Counted from the first letter of the stretch, positions 27,096-35,638 are shown. The stretch is 47,613 bases of DNA from an uncultured Verrucomicrobia subdivision 3 bacterium (GCA_903917705.1 CAIXBQ010000129.1:1-47613), one strand, 5' to 3'. Numbers and translations are program-made. The notes: generated from the sequence alone by a model not told the origin.

Positions 27096-28016
27096 TCAGC
27101 CAGCCTTATCTGAAGGGTTCCAGTCCCGGCGCAACGACTCCGGCAACAGACCCTGCCCGCGCAACGTCCGCAGGCTCAATACGTCATGCCGTTTCGCCAG
27201 CCGCAGGCCGGCCTCGTCCAGCATCAGCGCACAATGAAAAAAATCCGGCGGCGTCAGGCCGAGCGCGCGGTAGAGCAAGATTTGCCGCGCAGTGCTGACC
27301 AGCAGATCCGCGCCGCGCACGACTTCGGTGATGCCCATCGCCGCATCGTCCACGGCGCACGAGAGCTGATACGCCGGCACATCGTCGTGCCGCCAGACGA
27401 CGAAATCGCCGAAATCCCTTCCGGCCACGAAATTTTGCCCGCCGAGATTACCGTCCGTGAACGAAATGGCCCCGCCGTCGGGCACGCGGAAGCGCCAGGA
27501 GAATTTTGAATTCCGAACGGCGAAGTCCGAATTCAATCCGCCATCCGCCATCCGCCATCCGGGCTTTTCCCGGCACGTTCCGGGGTAAACCAACTCATCA
27601 TCGGCCGCATGGGGCGCGGTAACGGCGTTCTGGATATCCTTCCGCGAACAGGTGCAGGGATAAATGAAATTGCCGGCGCTCAACCGGTCCAGCGCGGCGC
27701 GGTAAACATCCATCCGCCCGCTCTGGTTGTAGGGCGCAAAGGGTCCGCCGCAGTCCGGGCCTTCGCGCCAGGCAAAACCGAACCAGCGCAGGTCCTCGAT
27801 CATCGCGTCCACAAATTCCATCCGGTAGCGGGTGGAATCCAGATCATCATTCCGCAAAATCAACACGCCGCCGTGGAGCCGGGCCCGTTCCTGAGCAGCC
27901 CAGAACGTCCGCGCGTGGCCGAGGTGCAGATAACCGGTCGGCGACGGCGCGAGCCGGCCCCGGTAAACGGCGGCCGGGACCGGGCGGCCGGTGGCGACCT
28001 GGCTGGGCGGATTCAT
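27096..28016 (-). CDS. gluQRS: Glutamyl-Q tRNA(Asp) synthetase
   Basis: 306 residues from the ATG at 28016. Paralogue of glutamyl-tRNA synthetase lacking the anticodon-binding domain; it attaches Glu to queuosine in tRNA-Asp. HIGH-type motif SPTGYLHLGHA (about 24-34), zinc residues in YPCTCSRKDIQ and later CREKP, and a KMSKS-type motif LRLAKRHD. An odd 20-residue loop follows the last zinc-region Cys and is encoded by repeat-like DNA (27506-27561). It lies 113 bases upstream of atpB on the same strand. Confidence 0.95.
   Translation of the reverse strand: MNPPSQVATGRPVPAAVYRGRLAPSPTGYLHLGHARTFWAAQERARLHGGVLILRNDDLDSTRYRMEFVDAMIEDLRWFGFAWREGPDCGGPFAPYNQSGRMDVYRAALDRLSAGNFIYPCTCSRKDIQNAVTAPHAADDELVYPGTCREKPGWRMADGGLNSDFAVRNSKFSWRFRVPDGGAISFTDGNLGGQNFVAGRDFGDFVVWRHDDVPAYQLSCAVDDAAMGITEVVRGADLLVSTARQILLYRALGLTPPDFFHCALMLDEAGLRLAKRHDVLSLRTLRGQGLLPESLRRDWNPSDKAG
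27506..27561. repeat. Repeat-like insert inside gluQRS
   Basis: An inverted repeat TTGAATTC (27506-27513) and GAATTCAA (27529-27536) is followed by three copies of the 7-mer CCATCCG. It is in frame with gluQRS and encodes a loop absent from typical members. Confidence 0.6.
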
Positions 28017-28113
28017 GGGTGGAAATAAACAAAGAAGCCGCGCGGGCGCAAAGGTTTCTTTCGGGCGACAGCCGGGGCAGGTCCGGCCAACCGGCCCGCC
28101 AAAGTGGCTGGCG

Positions 28114-28153
28114 ACCGGACCAAACCGGACCAAACCAGACCAAACCGGACCGC
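28114..28153. repeat. 10-bp tandem repeat upstream of gluQRS
   Basis: Four units of ACCGGACCAA with small changes, in the gap between the terminase gene and gluQRS. No signal was assigned to it. Confidence 0.8.
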
Positions 28154-28247
28154 TTTAGTAAAATTTTCAGGGAGGAACCATCCAATCTGAAAAACCGGGC
28201 CGCAGTCCGGGGCCAAGGAGAGAGCAGGAGTGATCATAGGTTCAGGG

Positions 28248-29675
28248 CTAGAAGCCGCGCAATTTCATAACGGTGATGGTCCGGGCGGGGGTGGCGATGA
28301 GGTAGCGGAGCGCATCGGCGGCATCATCACAGCCGATGCCGTCGTCATCGGGATTGACCTTGAGGACATCCTCGGGGCGGCCGGGATCGTGCTGCAGCGC
28401 AGGCAGGCATTCAATGAGACGCCGGCAGCGGGAATGGATGAAGAGCGTGGGCCGGATCCCGGCAGCGGGGTCGCCGAAGCCCTTATGGATGGCGGCCCAA
28501 CCGTTGATCCGATCGGTGGCGGCGGCGCGGAGGGAGATATCCAGGTCCCGGTACTGGCCGGCGATGGTGGAGCCCTCGGAATTGCGGTTGAAGATATCCT
28601 CCCCGGCGACAAAGCGGTTGAGGACAATGGAGTACCGGTTGACCGGCCGCAGGCTGACGCCGTGGCGCTGGAGCATGGCTTTAATGGCTTCCGCGTGACG
28701 GGCGGGAACCCAACCGCGCGCCGCGTGTTCATCCATGACGCAGACATTGCCATCGGCGTCCCGGCAGGCGAGGAGGACGACGGTGTAATGGTTGAAGCCG
28801 TAATCGAGGGCGGCGAACCATTCGACATCCCCGCTGACATTGAAATGGTCCACCACGTGGACATCGCGGCGGAAGGTGGTAAAGAACTGGCCGGCGGCGA
28901 TGTCCCAATCGCCGTGGAGCCAGGCGCGGCGCTGCCAGCCGGTGAGCCGTTCGAGGACCTGGCGGTATCCGGCATTGGTGAAGGGGTTGTCGTGGATGGT
29001 GGCGGGGATGAAGCGGGTGTCCGATTCCAGATGCTGCTGGTACGGGGTGACGAAAGTGGAGCGAAACCAGGCATGGCCGACGCCGCCGGGGTTGGTGGTG
29101 CAATAGATGCGGGGCCGCCAGCCAGGCCGGGAAGTGCGATTGCAGGTGATGATGTCATGATATTTGCGAGAGGTCAGGGTGGTGGCCTCCTCGATGCCGA
29201 TGACGTCATATTCGAGGCCAAGATAGGCATCGATGTCCTTCTCGCACTGGAAATGGCCGGCGATGATACGGGAGCCGTTGGCAAAGGTGAGGGTGGCGCG
29301 GGAGGCGGCCCAATCGTGCGGGAGGCGCGGAAAGAGCCGGCGGCGGAGGTCCTCGAAATTTTCGAGATTGGATTTGCCGACCTTGCGGAGGAGGAGGCAT
29401 TTGAGGCCGGGGAAGCGCTGGCAATCGTCCAAGCCCATCTGGGCGACGAGCCAGAAGGATTTGCCGCCGCCCCGGGCGCCGCCGAAGCCGACGGCGGTGG
29501 GACCCCCAGGGAGGTCGCAGAGGCGGGCGGCGGCGCTGGCGGCGAGCTGGCGGGGCTGTAACACAACGCCGGCGCCGATGAAGTTCTGCATCTGGTCGAG
29601 CGGACAACCGGCGGCAAGGGCGGCCGCGGCAAGCCGGTCGGAGAACGACGGGGAAGGGAGATTGGAGGGCAGCAT
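28248..29675 (-). CDS. Phage-type terminase large subunit
   Basis: 475 residues from the ATG at 29675. The ATPase domain has Walker A GGARGGGKS (about 65-73) and Walker B YDVIGIEEA (about 156-164), then the coupling-type motif CTTNPGG. The nuclease domain has its first Asp in AALDYGF (about 291) and later acidic residues including GCDDAADALRY. Such proteins pump phage DNA into capsids. Here only the small-subunit candidate is beside it; no portal, capsid or integrase gene is present. Confidence 0.92.
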   Translation of the reverse strand: MLPSNLPSPSFSDRLAAAALAAGCPLDQMQNFIGAGVVLQPRQLAASAAARLCDLPGGPTAVGFGGARGGGKSFWLVAQMGLDDCQRFPGLKCLLLRKVGKSNLENFEDLRRRLFPRLPHDWAASRATLTFANGSRIIAGHFQCEKDIDAYLGLEYDVIGIEEATTLTSRKYHDIITCNRTSRPGWRPRIYCTTNPGGVGHAWFRSTFVTPYQQHLESDTRFIPATIHDNPFTNAGYRQVLERLTGWQRRAWLHGDWDIAAGQFFTTFRRDVHVVDHFNVSGDVEWFAALDYGFNHYTVVLLACRDADGNVCVMDEHAARGWVPARHAEAIKAMLQRHGVSLRPVNRYSIVLNRFVAGEDIFNRNSEGSTIAGQYRDLDISLRAAATDRINGWAAIHKGFGDPAAGIRPTLFIHSRCRRLIECLPALQHDPGRPEDVLKVNPDDDGIGCDDAADALRYLIATPARTITVMKLRGF

Positions 29676-29703
29676 ATAATTATCAGCGGTTTGGTTCCGG
29701 TTT

Positions 29704-30441
29704 TTAGTTTTGAGCAACGGGAGCGGGGGCCGGAGGCGGCGCGCCATAGGCTTTTTGAAGGGCGGCCGCCAATTCCAACTGGATGGGGGCGGCGGTTTCC
29801 GCAAGCGGAGCATCGGAGAGGGCCTGCCGGGCGAGGCGGGCGGCAATCTGGATGGCGCGCGAGGCCTGGGCGAGAGTCATTTTTTCGACCTGCGCATCAC
29901 CGACCGTTTCGAGAAAACATTGGGCGGCAACGCGGAGTTTCCGGGCGCCCTCCCATTCCTGCTCGCGACATTCGCGAGTGCGCCGCGCCCAATCGTCGGC
30001 GCTTGCCCGGTGCAGGGCCAACTCAGCCTCCGCCCTCTGGCGGAGAATCCCGGCGTGGAAGGAGGCGATGCGCCCGCTCCAGCCAAACCGGGCGGACCAG
30101 GTTTTGACCGTGGTGAGATGCTCGCCCAACTGGTCGGCGACGGCCGAGAGCGAGCGGGCGTGACCGAGGGCGAAGTAGGCGGCGAAGGCAGCGCAAGCCC
30201 GCGGCGTTTCGCCGGGGGCGCGGGGGAAGTCCAGCGGGGCGGTCGGGGGCGCGCCGCCGGAACCGGTCGGCGGGTCACCCGGACCGCAGTCCACAGCGGC
30301 ATCCGGGGCAGGCCCGCCGGATGAAGGCGGGCTGATTTCCGCGGGCGAGACGGCCGCGGCGGCAGGCGGGTCAGCGGGGACCGGCAAAACCGGCGGAATC
30401 GGCGCCAGAACAGCCGCCGACGCTGTTTGTATATTAAGCAT
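29704..30441 (-). CDS. Candidate terminase small subunit, DNA-binding
   Basis: 245 residues from the ATG at 30441. Residues 20-90 are Pro/Ala-rich and probably disordered. A helix-turn-helix-like segment follows (SLSAVADQLGEHLTTVKTW), then a long helical region (RQRAEAELALHRASADDWARR and onward). It precedes the large subunit by 28 bases, the position expected for a small subunit. The identity rests mainly on position and the helix-turn-helix. Confidence 0.65.
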   Translation of the reverse strand: MLNIQTASAAVLAPIPPVLPVPADPPAAAAVSPAEISPPSSGGPAPDAAVDCGPGDPPTGSGGAPPTAPLDFPRAPGETPRACAAFAAYFALGHARSLSAVADQLGEHLTTVKTWSARFGWSGRIASFHAGILRQRAEAELALHRASADDWARRTRECREQEWEGARKLRVAAQCFLETVGDAQVEKMTLAQASRAIQIAARLARQALSDAPLAETAAPIQLELAAALQKAYGAPPPAPAPVAQN

Positions 30442-30443
30442 GA

Positions 30444-30511
30444 CGTACACTATACGATTTTTGTTGTCAGCGCAAGCGGAAAGTTGTATATATATTTTCA
30501 CGTACCACTAT
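30444..30511. promoter_or_regulatory. Divergent promoter region with candidate operators
   Basis: AT-rich gap between two divergent starts. CGTACACTAT (30444-30453) and CGTACCACTAT (30501-30511) are near-identical and each sits by a start codon. A TATATATATT run lies between. Plausible sites for the XRE regulator; not proven. Confidence 0.35.
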
Positions 30512-31226
30512 GAAAACACCAGTTGGAAAAGCGATGAAGGCCCTGCGCAAGATTCTGGACCAGACGCAGGCAGAATTTGCGGCGATGATTGGCGCGTCCA
30601 AGGACGCGGTGGTGAGCTGGGAGAACGGCCGGAACCCGCTGTCACCCCCGCTGGCGCGGCGGATCGCGCTGGTCACGGGGGTGGATGCGCACGCCATCGC
30701 GCGAGGCGAGCTGCCCCTGCTGACCCAGTATACCGCGCCGAAGCGGCCTTACACCCGGGAAGAATTCGACCAACACCGGAAGACCTTTTGGGGCGGCACG
30801 CCGGAGGCGAATGTGCGGCGGCGGTTCGGGCCGTGCGCGGACACGCTGGAATTGCTGTTCCGGGCGGCGGCGAAAACGGGCCAGGGCGAAGCGTGCACCC
30901 GGCTGCCGGGGCTGCTGGATTCATTCATCCAGTGGTGCCACCAGGCACGGGAGGATTTTGAACTGGCGGCAGCCATTGATACGGAGCTGAACGAGCGGAG
31001 CTGGTCGATGGAATTGACCCACACCTATGCGGACTGGCGGAAGATGCTGAAGGTGAATCCGGGACGGGCGCGGATGATGAAGTTCAAGGATGATCCGACG
31101 AAGGACGGGCAGGAGGTGCACACGCAAAGAGTGCCGGTGGCGCCGGTCTGGATGCCCGGGGAAAGCATGCGGGCGCACGTGTCCAAGGGACAGGTGGACG
31201 TGCTGCGGCCGGACATTATTACTTGA
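30510..31226 (+). CDS. XRE-family transcriptional regulator
   Basis: 238 residues. The N-terminal 55 residues form a Cro/CI-type helix-turn-helix: LDQTQAEFAAMIGASKDAVVSWENGR. The remaining 180 residues are a helical domain with no family I recognise (conserved-looking FWGGTPEANVRRRFGPC). It is divergent from the terminase pair and may repress it and itself. Confidence 0.88.
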   Translation: MKTPVGKAMKALRKILDQTQAEFAAMIGASKDAVVSWENGRNPLSPPLARRIALVTGVDAHAIARGELPLLTQYTAPKRPYTREEFDQHRKTFWGGTPEANVRRRFGPCADTLELLFRAAAKTGQGEACTRLPGLLDSFIQWCHQAREDFELAAAIDTELNERSWSMELTHTYADWRKMLKVNPGRARMMKFKDDPTKDGQEVHTQRVPVAPVWMPGESMRAHVSKGQVDVLRPDIIT

Positions 31227-31332
31227 AGGATGAGACTTGAGACCGGAGGGGGGAAAGCACCGAAACTGCGGTCAGTCGTCAGTCGTCAGCAAAGACAAAA
31301 GAGTCTAAGCAAAACGGAAGGCGGACCAGCAA

Positions 31333-31370
31333 GACCACGGACTACGGACTAAAGCTGAAATTCGGAAAGC
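31333..31370. repeat. Interspersed repeat, copy 1
   Basis: GACCACGGACTACGGACTAA followed by AGCTGAAATTCGGAAAGC. A second copy, missing a few bases, is at 36778-36808. Lies in the non-coding gap after the regulator gene. Confidence 0.6.
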
Positions 31371-31431
31371 GGAAAGCGAAAAAGCCTCACGCAAAGACGC
31401 AAAACAGAGGTTGAGCCAGTGATTGAAACGA

Positions 31432-31572
31432 ATGTTCCAACGCAAGAAGCCCAGACGGGACAAGATACGGACCAAAGAGCAGAAGGAACTGCTGACAATA
31501 TTGGTGGTGGTATCGCTGTTGCTGGTGTTTTTGATGGTGGGGTTGATGTGGTTGTTTAATGGCAAGCGATGA
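31432..31572 (+). CDS. Small single-pass membrane protein
   Basis: 46 residues. A highly basic start (MFQRKKPRRDKIRTKEQKE) is followed by one strong membrane helix (LLTILVVVSLLLVFLMVGLM) and a short basic tail, so the N-terminus is probably inside. The stop overlaps an ATG as ATGA. Near the terminase cassette it might be a holin-like or accessory protein, but that is speculation. Confidence 0.5.
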   Translation: MFQRKKPRRDKIRTKEQKELLTILVVVSLLLVFLMVGLMWLFNGKR

Positions 31573-31721
31573 AAGTCTGTGCCATCGACCGGCAAATCCG
31601 GAGGGTGCAAGAACAATTGATTTCGATTGCCAGCCCAAAAAAGATCAAGGTAAATGAATCGGCCGCCACCTGTCATTTATGTGAAAGCCCGCAAGGACGT
31701 TCGCGCCGTTGCGATTCATTC

Positions 31722-32279
31722 ATGAGCCCAACCCGCGAGCAACACGATCCGGGTGGTAAATCCCGCCCCGCCTGGCCCACCGATTCCAAGGTCTCTGCCC
31801 GTTTTTCGGAATGTGGCAAATATCGTTATGAACTCGCGGAGATATGGGATCCCCGGCGGCCGCTGATCCTGTGGATTCTCATGAACCCCAGCGTCGCCTG
31901 CCTGGATTACAGCGATCCCACCTTGCGTCGAACTGGTAATTTTGCCCGCGCCTGGGGCTACGGCGGTCAACTGATCGGCAATGTCCACGCTTATCGGGCA
32001 ACCGATAAAAACCGGCTGCTGGCCGTCCAGGACCCCGTCGGGCCGGAAAATGACGCGGCCATTCAGGCCATGGCGCGGCGGGCTAAAACCGTTGTCCTGG
32101 CCTATGGCGCACCGCCAAAAAAGCTTGGCCGGCGCGGAGCTGTGGTGGCCAATTTACTGGTTTGGCATCCTGGACTGTCCCACCTGAAGCTGGCCAAAGA
32201 CGGTCTCACCCCGGTACATCCCCTCTATCTCCCGGCTGACCTGCTGCCGCAACCTCACCAGCGAAAAGGCCGCACATGA
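31722..32279 (+). CDS. DUF1643 protein
   Basis: 185 residues from the ATG at 31722. A longer frame starts at 31569, overlapping the small gene, but its first 50 residues look non-coding. DUF1643 hallmarks are clear: FSECGKYRYEL, LWILMNPSVACLDYSDPTLRR, and a GNVHAYRATDK segment, then VVLAYGAPPK. The function is not known; the family often sits in accessory regions. Confidence 0.85.
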   Translation: MSPTREQHDPGGKSRPAWPTDSKVSARFSECGKYRYELAEIWDPRRPLILWILMNPSVACLDYSDPTLRRTGNFARAWGYGGQLIGNVHAYRATDKNRLLAVQDPVGPENDAAIQAMARRAKTVVLAYGAPPKKLGRRGAVVANLLVWHPGLSHLKLAKDGLTPVHPLYLPADLLPQPHQRKGRT

Positions 32280-32431
32280 GCGTTCCTGCAGACCTCCAAT
32301 CTCGCCAAGCCATCAGATTTGAGACCTGAAAGAGGCATAAAATGGACTGCGGACCAGAGGGTGGAGGGCGGAGATCGGAAGGACCGGCCCATAAGTCGCG
32401 TTGCGCCGTAATAAACGCCTGATTGTTCAAA

Positions 32432-32453
32432 GGAATTCGTGCCGCCATTCGTC
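32432..32453 (+). promoter_or_regulatory. Candidate ECF-type promoter box of the sigma gene
   Basis: GGAATT, ten bases, TTCGTC. The CGTC is the usual ECF -10 type. The matching box before the secreted-protein genes is at 33779-33800 with identical spacing. The first ATG is only 12 bases after the box, so the leader would be very short. Confidence 0.6.
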
Positions 32454-32465
32454 TGATATATTAAA

Positions 32466-33029
32466 ATGGCGCACATGGCCGGGTCTGAAGACGAATTCAA
32501 GTTAATTGACCAAAGCCTTTCCGGTGACCCGGAGGCTTATGCTGCGCTGGTAAATCAGCATCAAAAGATGATTCGCGCAGTGACATTCCGCATGACCGGC
32601 TCGCTCGACGACGCCGAGGAACTCGCACAGGACGCGTTTTTACGGGCCTATCAACAGCTCGATTCATTCAATGGTGGCTCAAAGTTTTCAACTTGGGTTT
32701 GCAAGATTGCCATCAATTTGAGCCTCGACTGGCGACGCCGCGAAAGCCGCCGGGGCAGCATCCACTCGCAATGGGCGTCTGATACCATTTCTGAAAGAAA
32801 TCCCGGCGGAGAATTTCCCGATGAGCTTTCGAGACGCGTCCAAGCCGCCCTTGACCGTCTGCCGGCAAAACAGCGCGCCGCCATCGTGCTGACCGTTTAC
32901 GAAAGCCAAAGCCATGCAGAAGCCGCCAAAAGCCTAGGCTGTACTGAAGCCACCATTTCCTGGCGTGTTTTTGCCGCGCGCCGGAAACTAAAAAAACTGT
33001 TGCGAGACCTGCCCCATGAAGAACCCTGA
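32466..33029 (+). CDS. ECF-family RNA polymerase sigma factor
   Basis: 187 residues from the ATG at 32466; ATG 32475 is equally possible given the nearby promoter box. Region 2 is clear (EAYAALVNQHQ, DDAEELAQDAFLRAYQQL), and region 4 near the end has a helix-turn-helix (SHAEAAKSLGCTEATISWRV). RpoE-like group. It overlaps its partner gene by 14 bases, typical of sigma/anti-sigma pairs. Confidence 0.94.
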   Translation: MAHMAGSEDEFKLIDQSLSGDPEAYAALVNQHQKMIRAVTFRMTGSLDDAEELAQDAFLRAYQQLDSFNGGSKFSTWVCKIAINLSLDWRRRESRRGSIHSQWASDTISERNPGGEFPDELSRRVQAALDRLPAKQRAAIVLTVYESQSHAEAAKSLGCTEATISWRVFAARRKLKKLLRDLPHEEP

Positions 33030-33615
33030 ACTGGATTCGATCTTAAAAAGTGCACGACTACCGGATATTCCGGAAGCATCCTTGGAGCTGTTTCCCCGCC
33101 GAATCGTGACCCGGATCAAACATAATGAAAGACCGTCCCATCCGACGAAAACCCTCCTGTCGCGACTCGCATGGGTTTTCGGATTGGTCGGTTGTGTCGT
33201 CATCGCCTTGGGCATTGGCCATTGGCATGGGCGGATGGAAACCGAAACGGCCCTGGCAAATGATAGTCTGGCGAACATAAAACTGATCCAAGAGACGCTA
33301 TCATTGTTTCCCAATCGTGTCCGAGCCATCGTGCAGGATGAGCACGGTTTGAATCTGGTTCTTTCTGACAATGCTGATGTGCCAGTTTCATCACCGATCT
33401 ACGTCCGCATCTGCGACGGCAAACATTGCTCGTCGCTGGTGACCTTCAGTGGGCAGGAAATCCAGATCGCCGGGCAGAAACTGACAGTGCTTTCGCAGCC
33501 GAACGGTGGAATCATTCTAGAAGGAAACCAATTTGTCTGGTCGAATACGGATCGGAATTACGCGGGCAACCACTTGAAGATCGAGGCCAAGAATCTTGGC
33601 TTGGCGGCAATGTGA
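33016..33615 (+). CDS. Candidate anti-sigma factor, membrane-spanning
   Basis: 199 residues. A short cytoplasmic N-terminus (about 45 residues), one membrane helix (LAWVFGLVGCVVIALGIG), and a periplasmic part with two Cys in CDGKHCSS, which could sense redox. Position and 14-base overlap point to an anti-sigma role. The classical zinc motif is absent, so it is assigned by context. Confidence 0.75.
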   Translation: MKNPELDSILKSARLPDIPEASLELFPRRIVTRIKHNERPSHPTKTLLSRLAWVFGLVGCVVIALGIGHWHGRMETETALANDSLANIKLIQETLSLFPNRVRAIVQDEHGLNLVLSDNADVPVSSPIYVRICDGKHCSSLVTFSGQEIQIAGQKLTVLSQPNGGIILEGNQFVWSNTDRNYAGNHLKIEAKNLGLAAM

Positions 33616-33648
33616 GGCATCCAACTTATTTTATTACAACATGATTAG

Positions 33649-33765
33649 ACGTTTAATTTTTGGTGCGGCTCTACGTCTGGGCGCAATTTGACTGGCATCT
33701 GTATCGCGTGCCGTTGAGCTCGTTACAATAAACCATCAATGCCGCCAGACTTCATAATTAAACGT
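33649..33765. repeat. Inverted repeat in the gap before the secreted-protein genes
   Basis: ACGTTTAATT (33649-33658) and its exact inverse AATTAAACGT (33756-33765) enclose about 97 bases. The gap holds no gene; a short frame starting MIRRLIFGAAL stops after 16 codons or fewer and may be a decayed remnant. Confidence 0.4.
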
Positions 33766-33778
33766 TGTTTTTATCAAA

Positions 33779-33800
33779 GGATTTGCCGCCTTGGTTCGTC
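33779..33800 (+). promoter_or_regulatory. Candidate ECF-type promoter box of the secreted-protein operon
   Basis: GGATTT, ten bases, TTCGTC, 13 bases before the ATG at 33814. It matches the box before the sigma gene, including the preceding CAAA. Confidence 0.6.
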
Positions 33801-33813
33801 ATATCATTAGAAA

Positions 33814-34683
33814 ATGAGATTGCACAGGACATGGTTGGTGGCGGGATTGGCATTCGGTTGGGCCGGATATGCCTCCGCTCAATTGCAACTCGTGCCAGAC
33901 CGTGAGCCGCAACAGGTTTTCGCTGGCAATACTCGAACAGTCACCACTGTGTGGCAAAATCACGGCACTGATGCTGTAAACGCAGTAATTCGCGTGAGAA
34001 TGCTGCAAAACTCCTCGGCTACGGCCATCCGTTTGGGTGAAGTGGCTTGGAAAAGATTGCAGGTTTTGCCAGGTCAAACCGTCCTTGAGACGGCGCAACT
34101 TGATTTTCCGCTAGTGAAGGCAGAAACAAAGTTTCTGGTGCAATGGCTGGAAGGAACGAATCGTGTCCTCGGTAAAACCGAGGTGCTGGTTTATCCAACG
34201 AATCTGCTGGCGCAGCTGAAACCGTTGGCGGACGGCGAAGCGCTGGGCGTTTTTGATCAGCAGAACCAGCTCAAGCCGCTCTTGAAATCTTTGAATATTG
34301 AATTTGTGAATCTGGAAAATTCCGGCGTTGAAAACTTTTCGGGCAGGCTCGCCATTGTCGGCCCGTTCCAGTCGATAGCTCAAGTGCGCGAAGGTCTGCT
34401 GAATCAAATTCAGGCGCTAGCGAAAAAAGGCGCAGCGATTGTCTGGCTCCAGCCGCCGCCGGAGCCCTTACCGCAGCCCTCTCCCATCCAGCGGGAAAGG
34501 AAGAAACTACAGCCCTCGTTTTATTCCGTTTCGGAAAGCACAAACACCGTGATCGTCGTCCAGCCGGATTTGGTGGCCGATCTACCGGACAATCCGCAAT
34601 CGCAGCTCAACTTGATTTATCTTTGCAAACTGGCGTTGCAGCCGGAAACCTTTCACTTCCCCAACTTAACCACACAACCATGA
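33814..34683 (+). CDS. Secreted protein of unknown function
   Basis: 289 residues. A signal peptide is likely (LVAGLAFGWAGYASAQ). The first mature domain reads like an Ig-like or transglutaminase-adjacent beta domain with Gln/Val-rich strands; the second half is alpha/beta. It is followed 7 bases later by the first CsgG-like gene and probably co-transcribed. I recognise no family. Confidence 0.75.
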   Translation: MRLHRTWLVAGLAFGWAGYASAQLQLVPDREPQQVFAGNTRTVTTVWQNHGTDAVNAVIRVRMLQNSSATAIRLGEVAWKRLQVLPGQTVLETAQLDFPLVKAETKFLVQWLEGTNRVLGKTEVLVYPTNLLAQLKPLADGEALGVFDQQNQLKPLLKSLNIEFVNLENSGVENFSGRLAIVGPFQSIAQVREGLLNQIQALAKKGAAIVWLQPPPEPLPQPSPIQRERKKLQPSFYSVSESTNTVIVVQPDLVADLPDNPQSQLNLIYLCKLALQPETFHFPNLTTQP

Positions 34684-34690
34684 CCAAATT

Positions 34691-35620
34691 ATGAAAACCA
34701 AAATAATTCTAACCATCCTGTTACTGGCGACGCTGGCAATGACTGCCAGCGCGGCGGACAAACCTCAATCCTCGCTGACTGTGGCCGTGTATGATTTCAC
34801 CGGCGACCCGGATGCCGCCAGCTACGGTAGCAAAGTGACCGCGCTCGTCACCGCCAATCTTACCACTGAGACCAATTTAGTCATGTTGGAGCGGGCGGAA
34901 CTGACGAAGGCTTTGAGCGAGCAGGCGTTTGGCATTTCCGGCATGGTCAGCTCGGATGCGGCGGCGAAAATCGGGCAGATCACCGGCGCGAAAGTCTTGG
35001 TGGCCGGACAGATCATCAAGTCGGAAGGAAATCATCTCATCATCGTCGCCAATATCATCGGCACGGAAACGGGACGTTTGTTTGCCGACAAGGTGGAAGG
35101 CGCGGCGGATAATTTGTCGGAACTGACTTCCGATTTGAGCCGGAAGATTGCCGGGACCATTTCCGACCAGACCTCAAATCTTACCTTGCCAGCGCAGGAA
35201 TCCAGAGAAGACCGGTTGGCTCGAATCATCAAAAACATTAATGGAACGAATCGACCTTCAATTTCCATCAGCATCAAGCGGACTGGCCATGCCTGGAATG
35301 AAACAACTGTTGAAGGCGAGCTTGGGGCGGTTTTATTGAAGGCGGGCTTCAAGGTTGTGGATGAAAAAGCGGATGGCAAGCCGGACATTGAAATTACTGG
35401 CGGTGGGGATTTGCTCGCACAACCCAACCGAGGAGGTGTGTATTCATGTTCCTACGGCTTGGACGTGAAAATCCAGGAACGCCGGACGGGTAACATTATT
35501 CTTTTTTATCGTCAGGTTAGTATTGCGACCAGCAACGGACATGCGGCAGCAGCAACTGCCTCTGCGGTCAAAGTTGCAGACGATTTGGCCGAGCGCATCA
35601 TGCCGCTGCTGGCAAAATAG
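34691..35620 (+). CDS. CsgG-like periplasmic protein 1
   Basis: 309 residues with a signal peptide (IILTILLLATLAMTASA) but no lipobox Cys. The core matches the CsgG/TolB-like fold: LTVAVYDFTGD, VMLERAELTKALSEQ, GAKVLVAGQI. In curli systems CsgG forms the outer-membrane pore, but a lipid anchor is expected there, so pore formation is uncertain. It is the first of two tandem paralogues. Confidence 0.85.
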   Translation: MKTKIILTILLLATLAMTASAADKPQSSLTVAVYDFTGDPDAASYGSKVTALVTANLTTETNLVMLERAELTKALSEQAFGISGMVSSDAAAKIGQITGAKVLVAGQIIKSEGNHLIIVANIIGTETGRLFADKVEGAADNLSELTSDLSRKIAGTISDQTSNLTLPAQESREDRLARIIKNINGTNRPSISISIKRTGHAWNETTVEGELGAVLLKAGFKVVDEKADGKPDIEITGGGDLLAQPNRGGVYSCSYGLDVKIQERRTGNIILFYRQVSIATSNGHAAAATASAVKVADDLAERIMPLLAK

Positions 35621-35638
35621 TCTGAACCTGTTAAACCT

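Noticed and set aside
28230..29561. 443-codon plus-strand frame opposite the terminase
   Set aside because: Gly/Ala/Asp-rich repeat-like translation, no start signal; the terminase on the minus strand has intact motifs.
28000..32300. Attachment sites around the terminase cassette
   Set aside because: I found no convincing direct repeat at the two ends and no tRNA gene.
33693..33707. A third sigma-54-like TGGCAT element
   Set aside because: GG-N10-GC spacing fits but the -12 side is TCGC, and such single matches are expected by chance in this length of DNA; no paired copy supports it.
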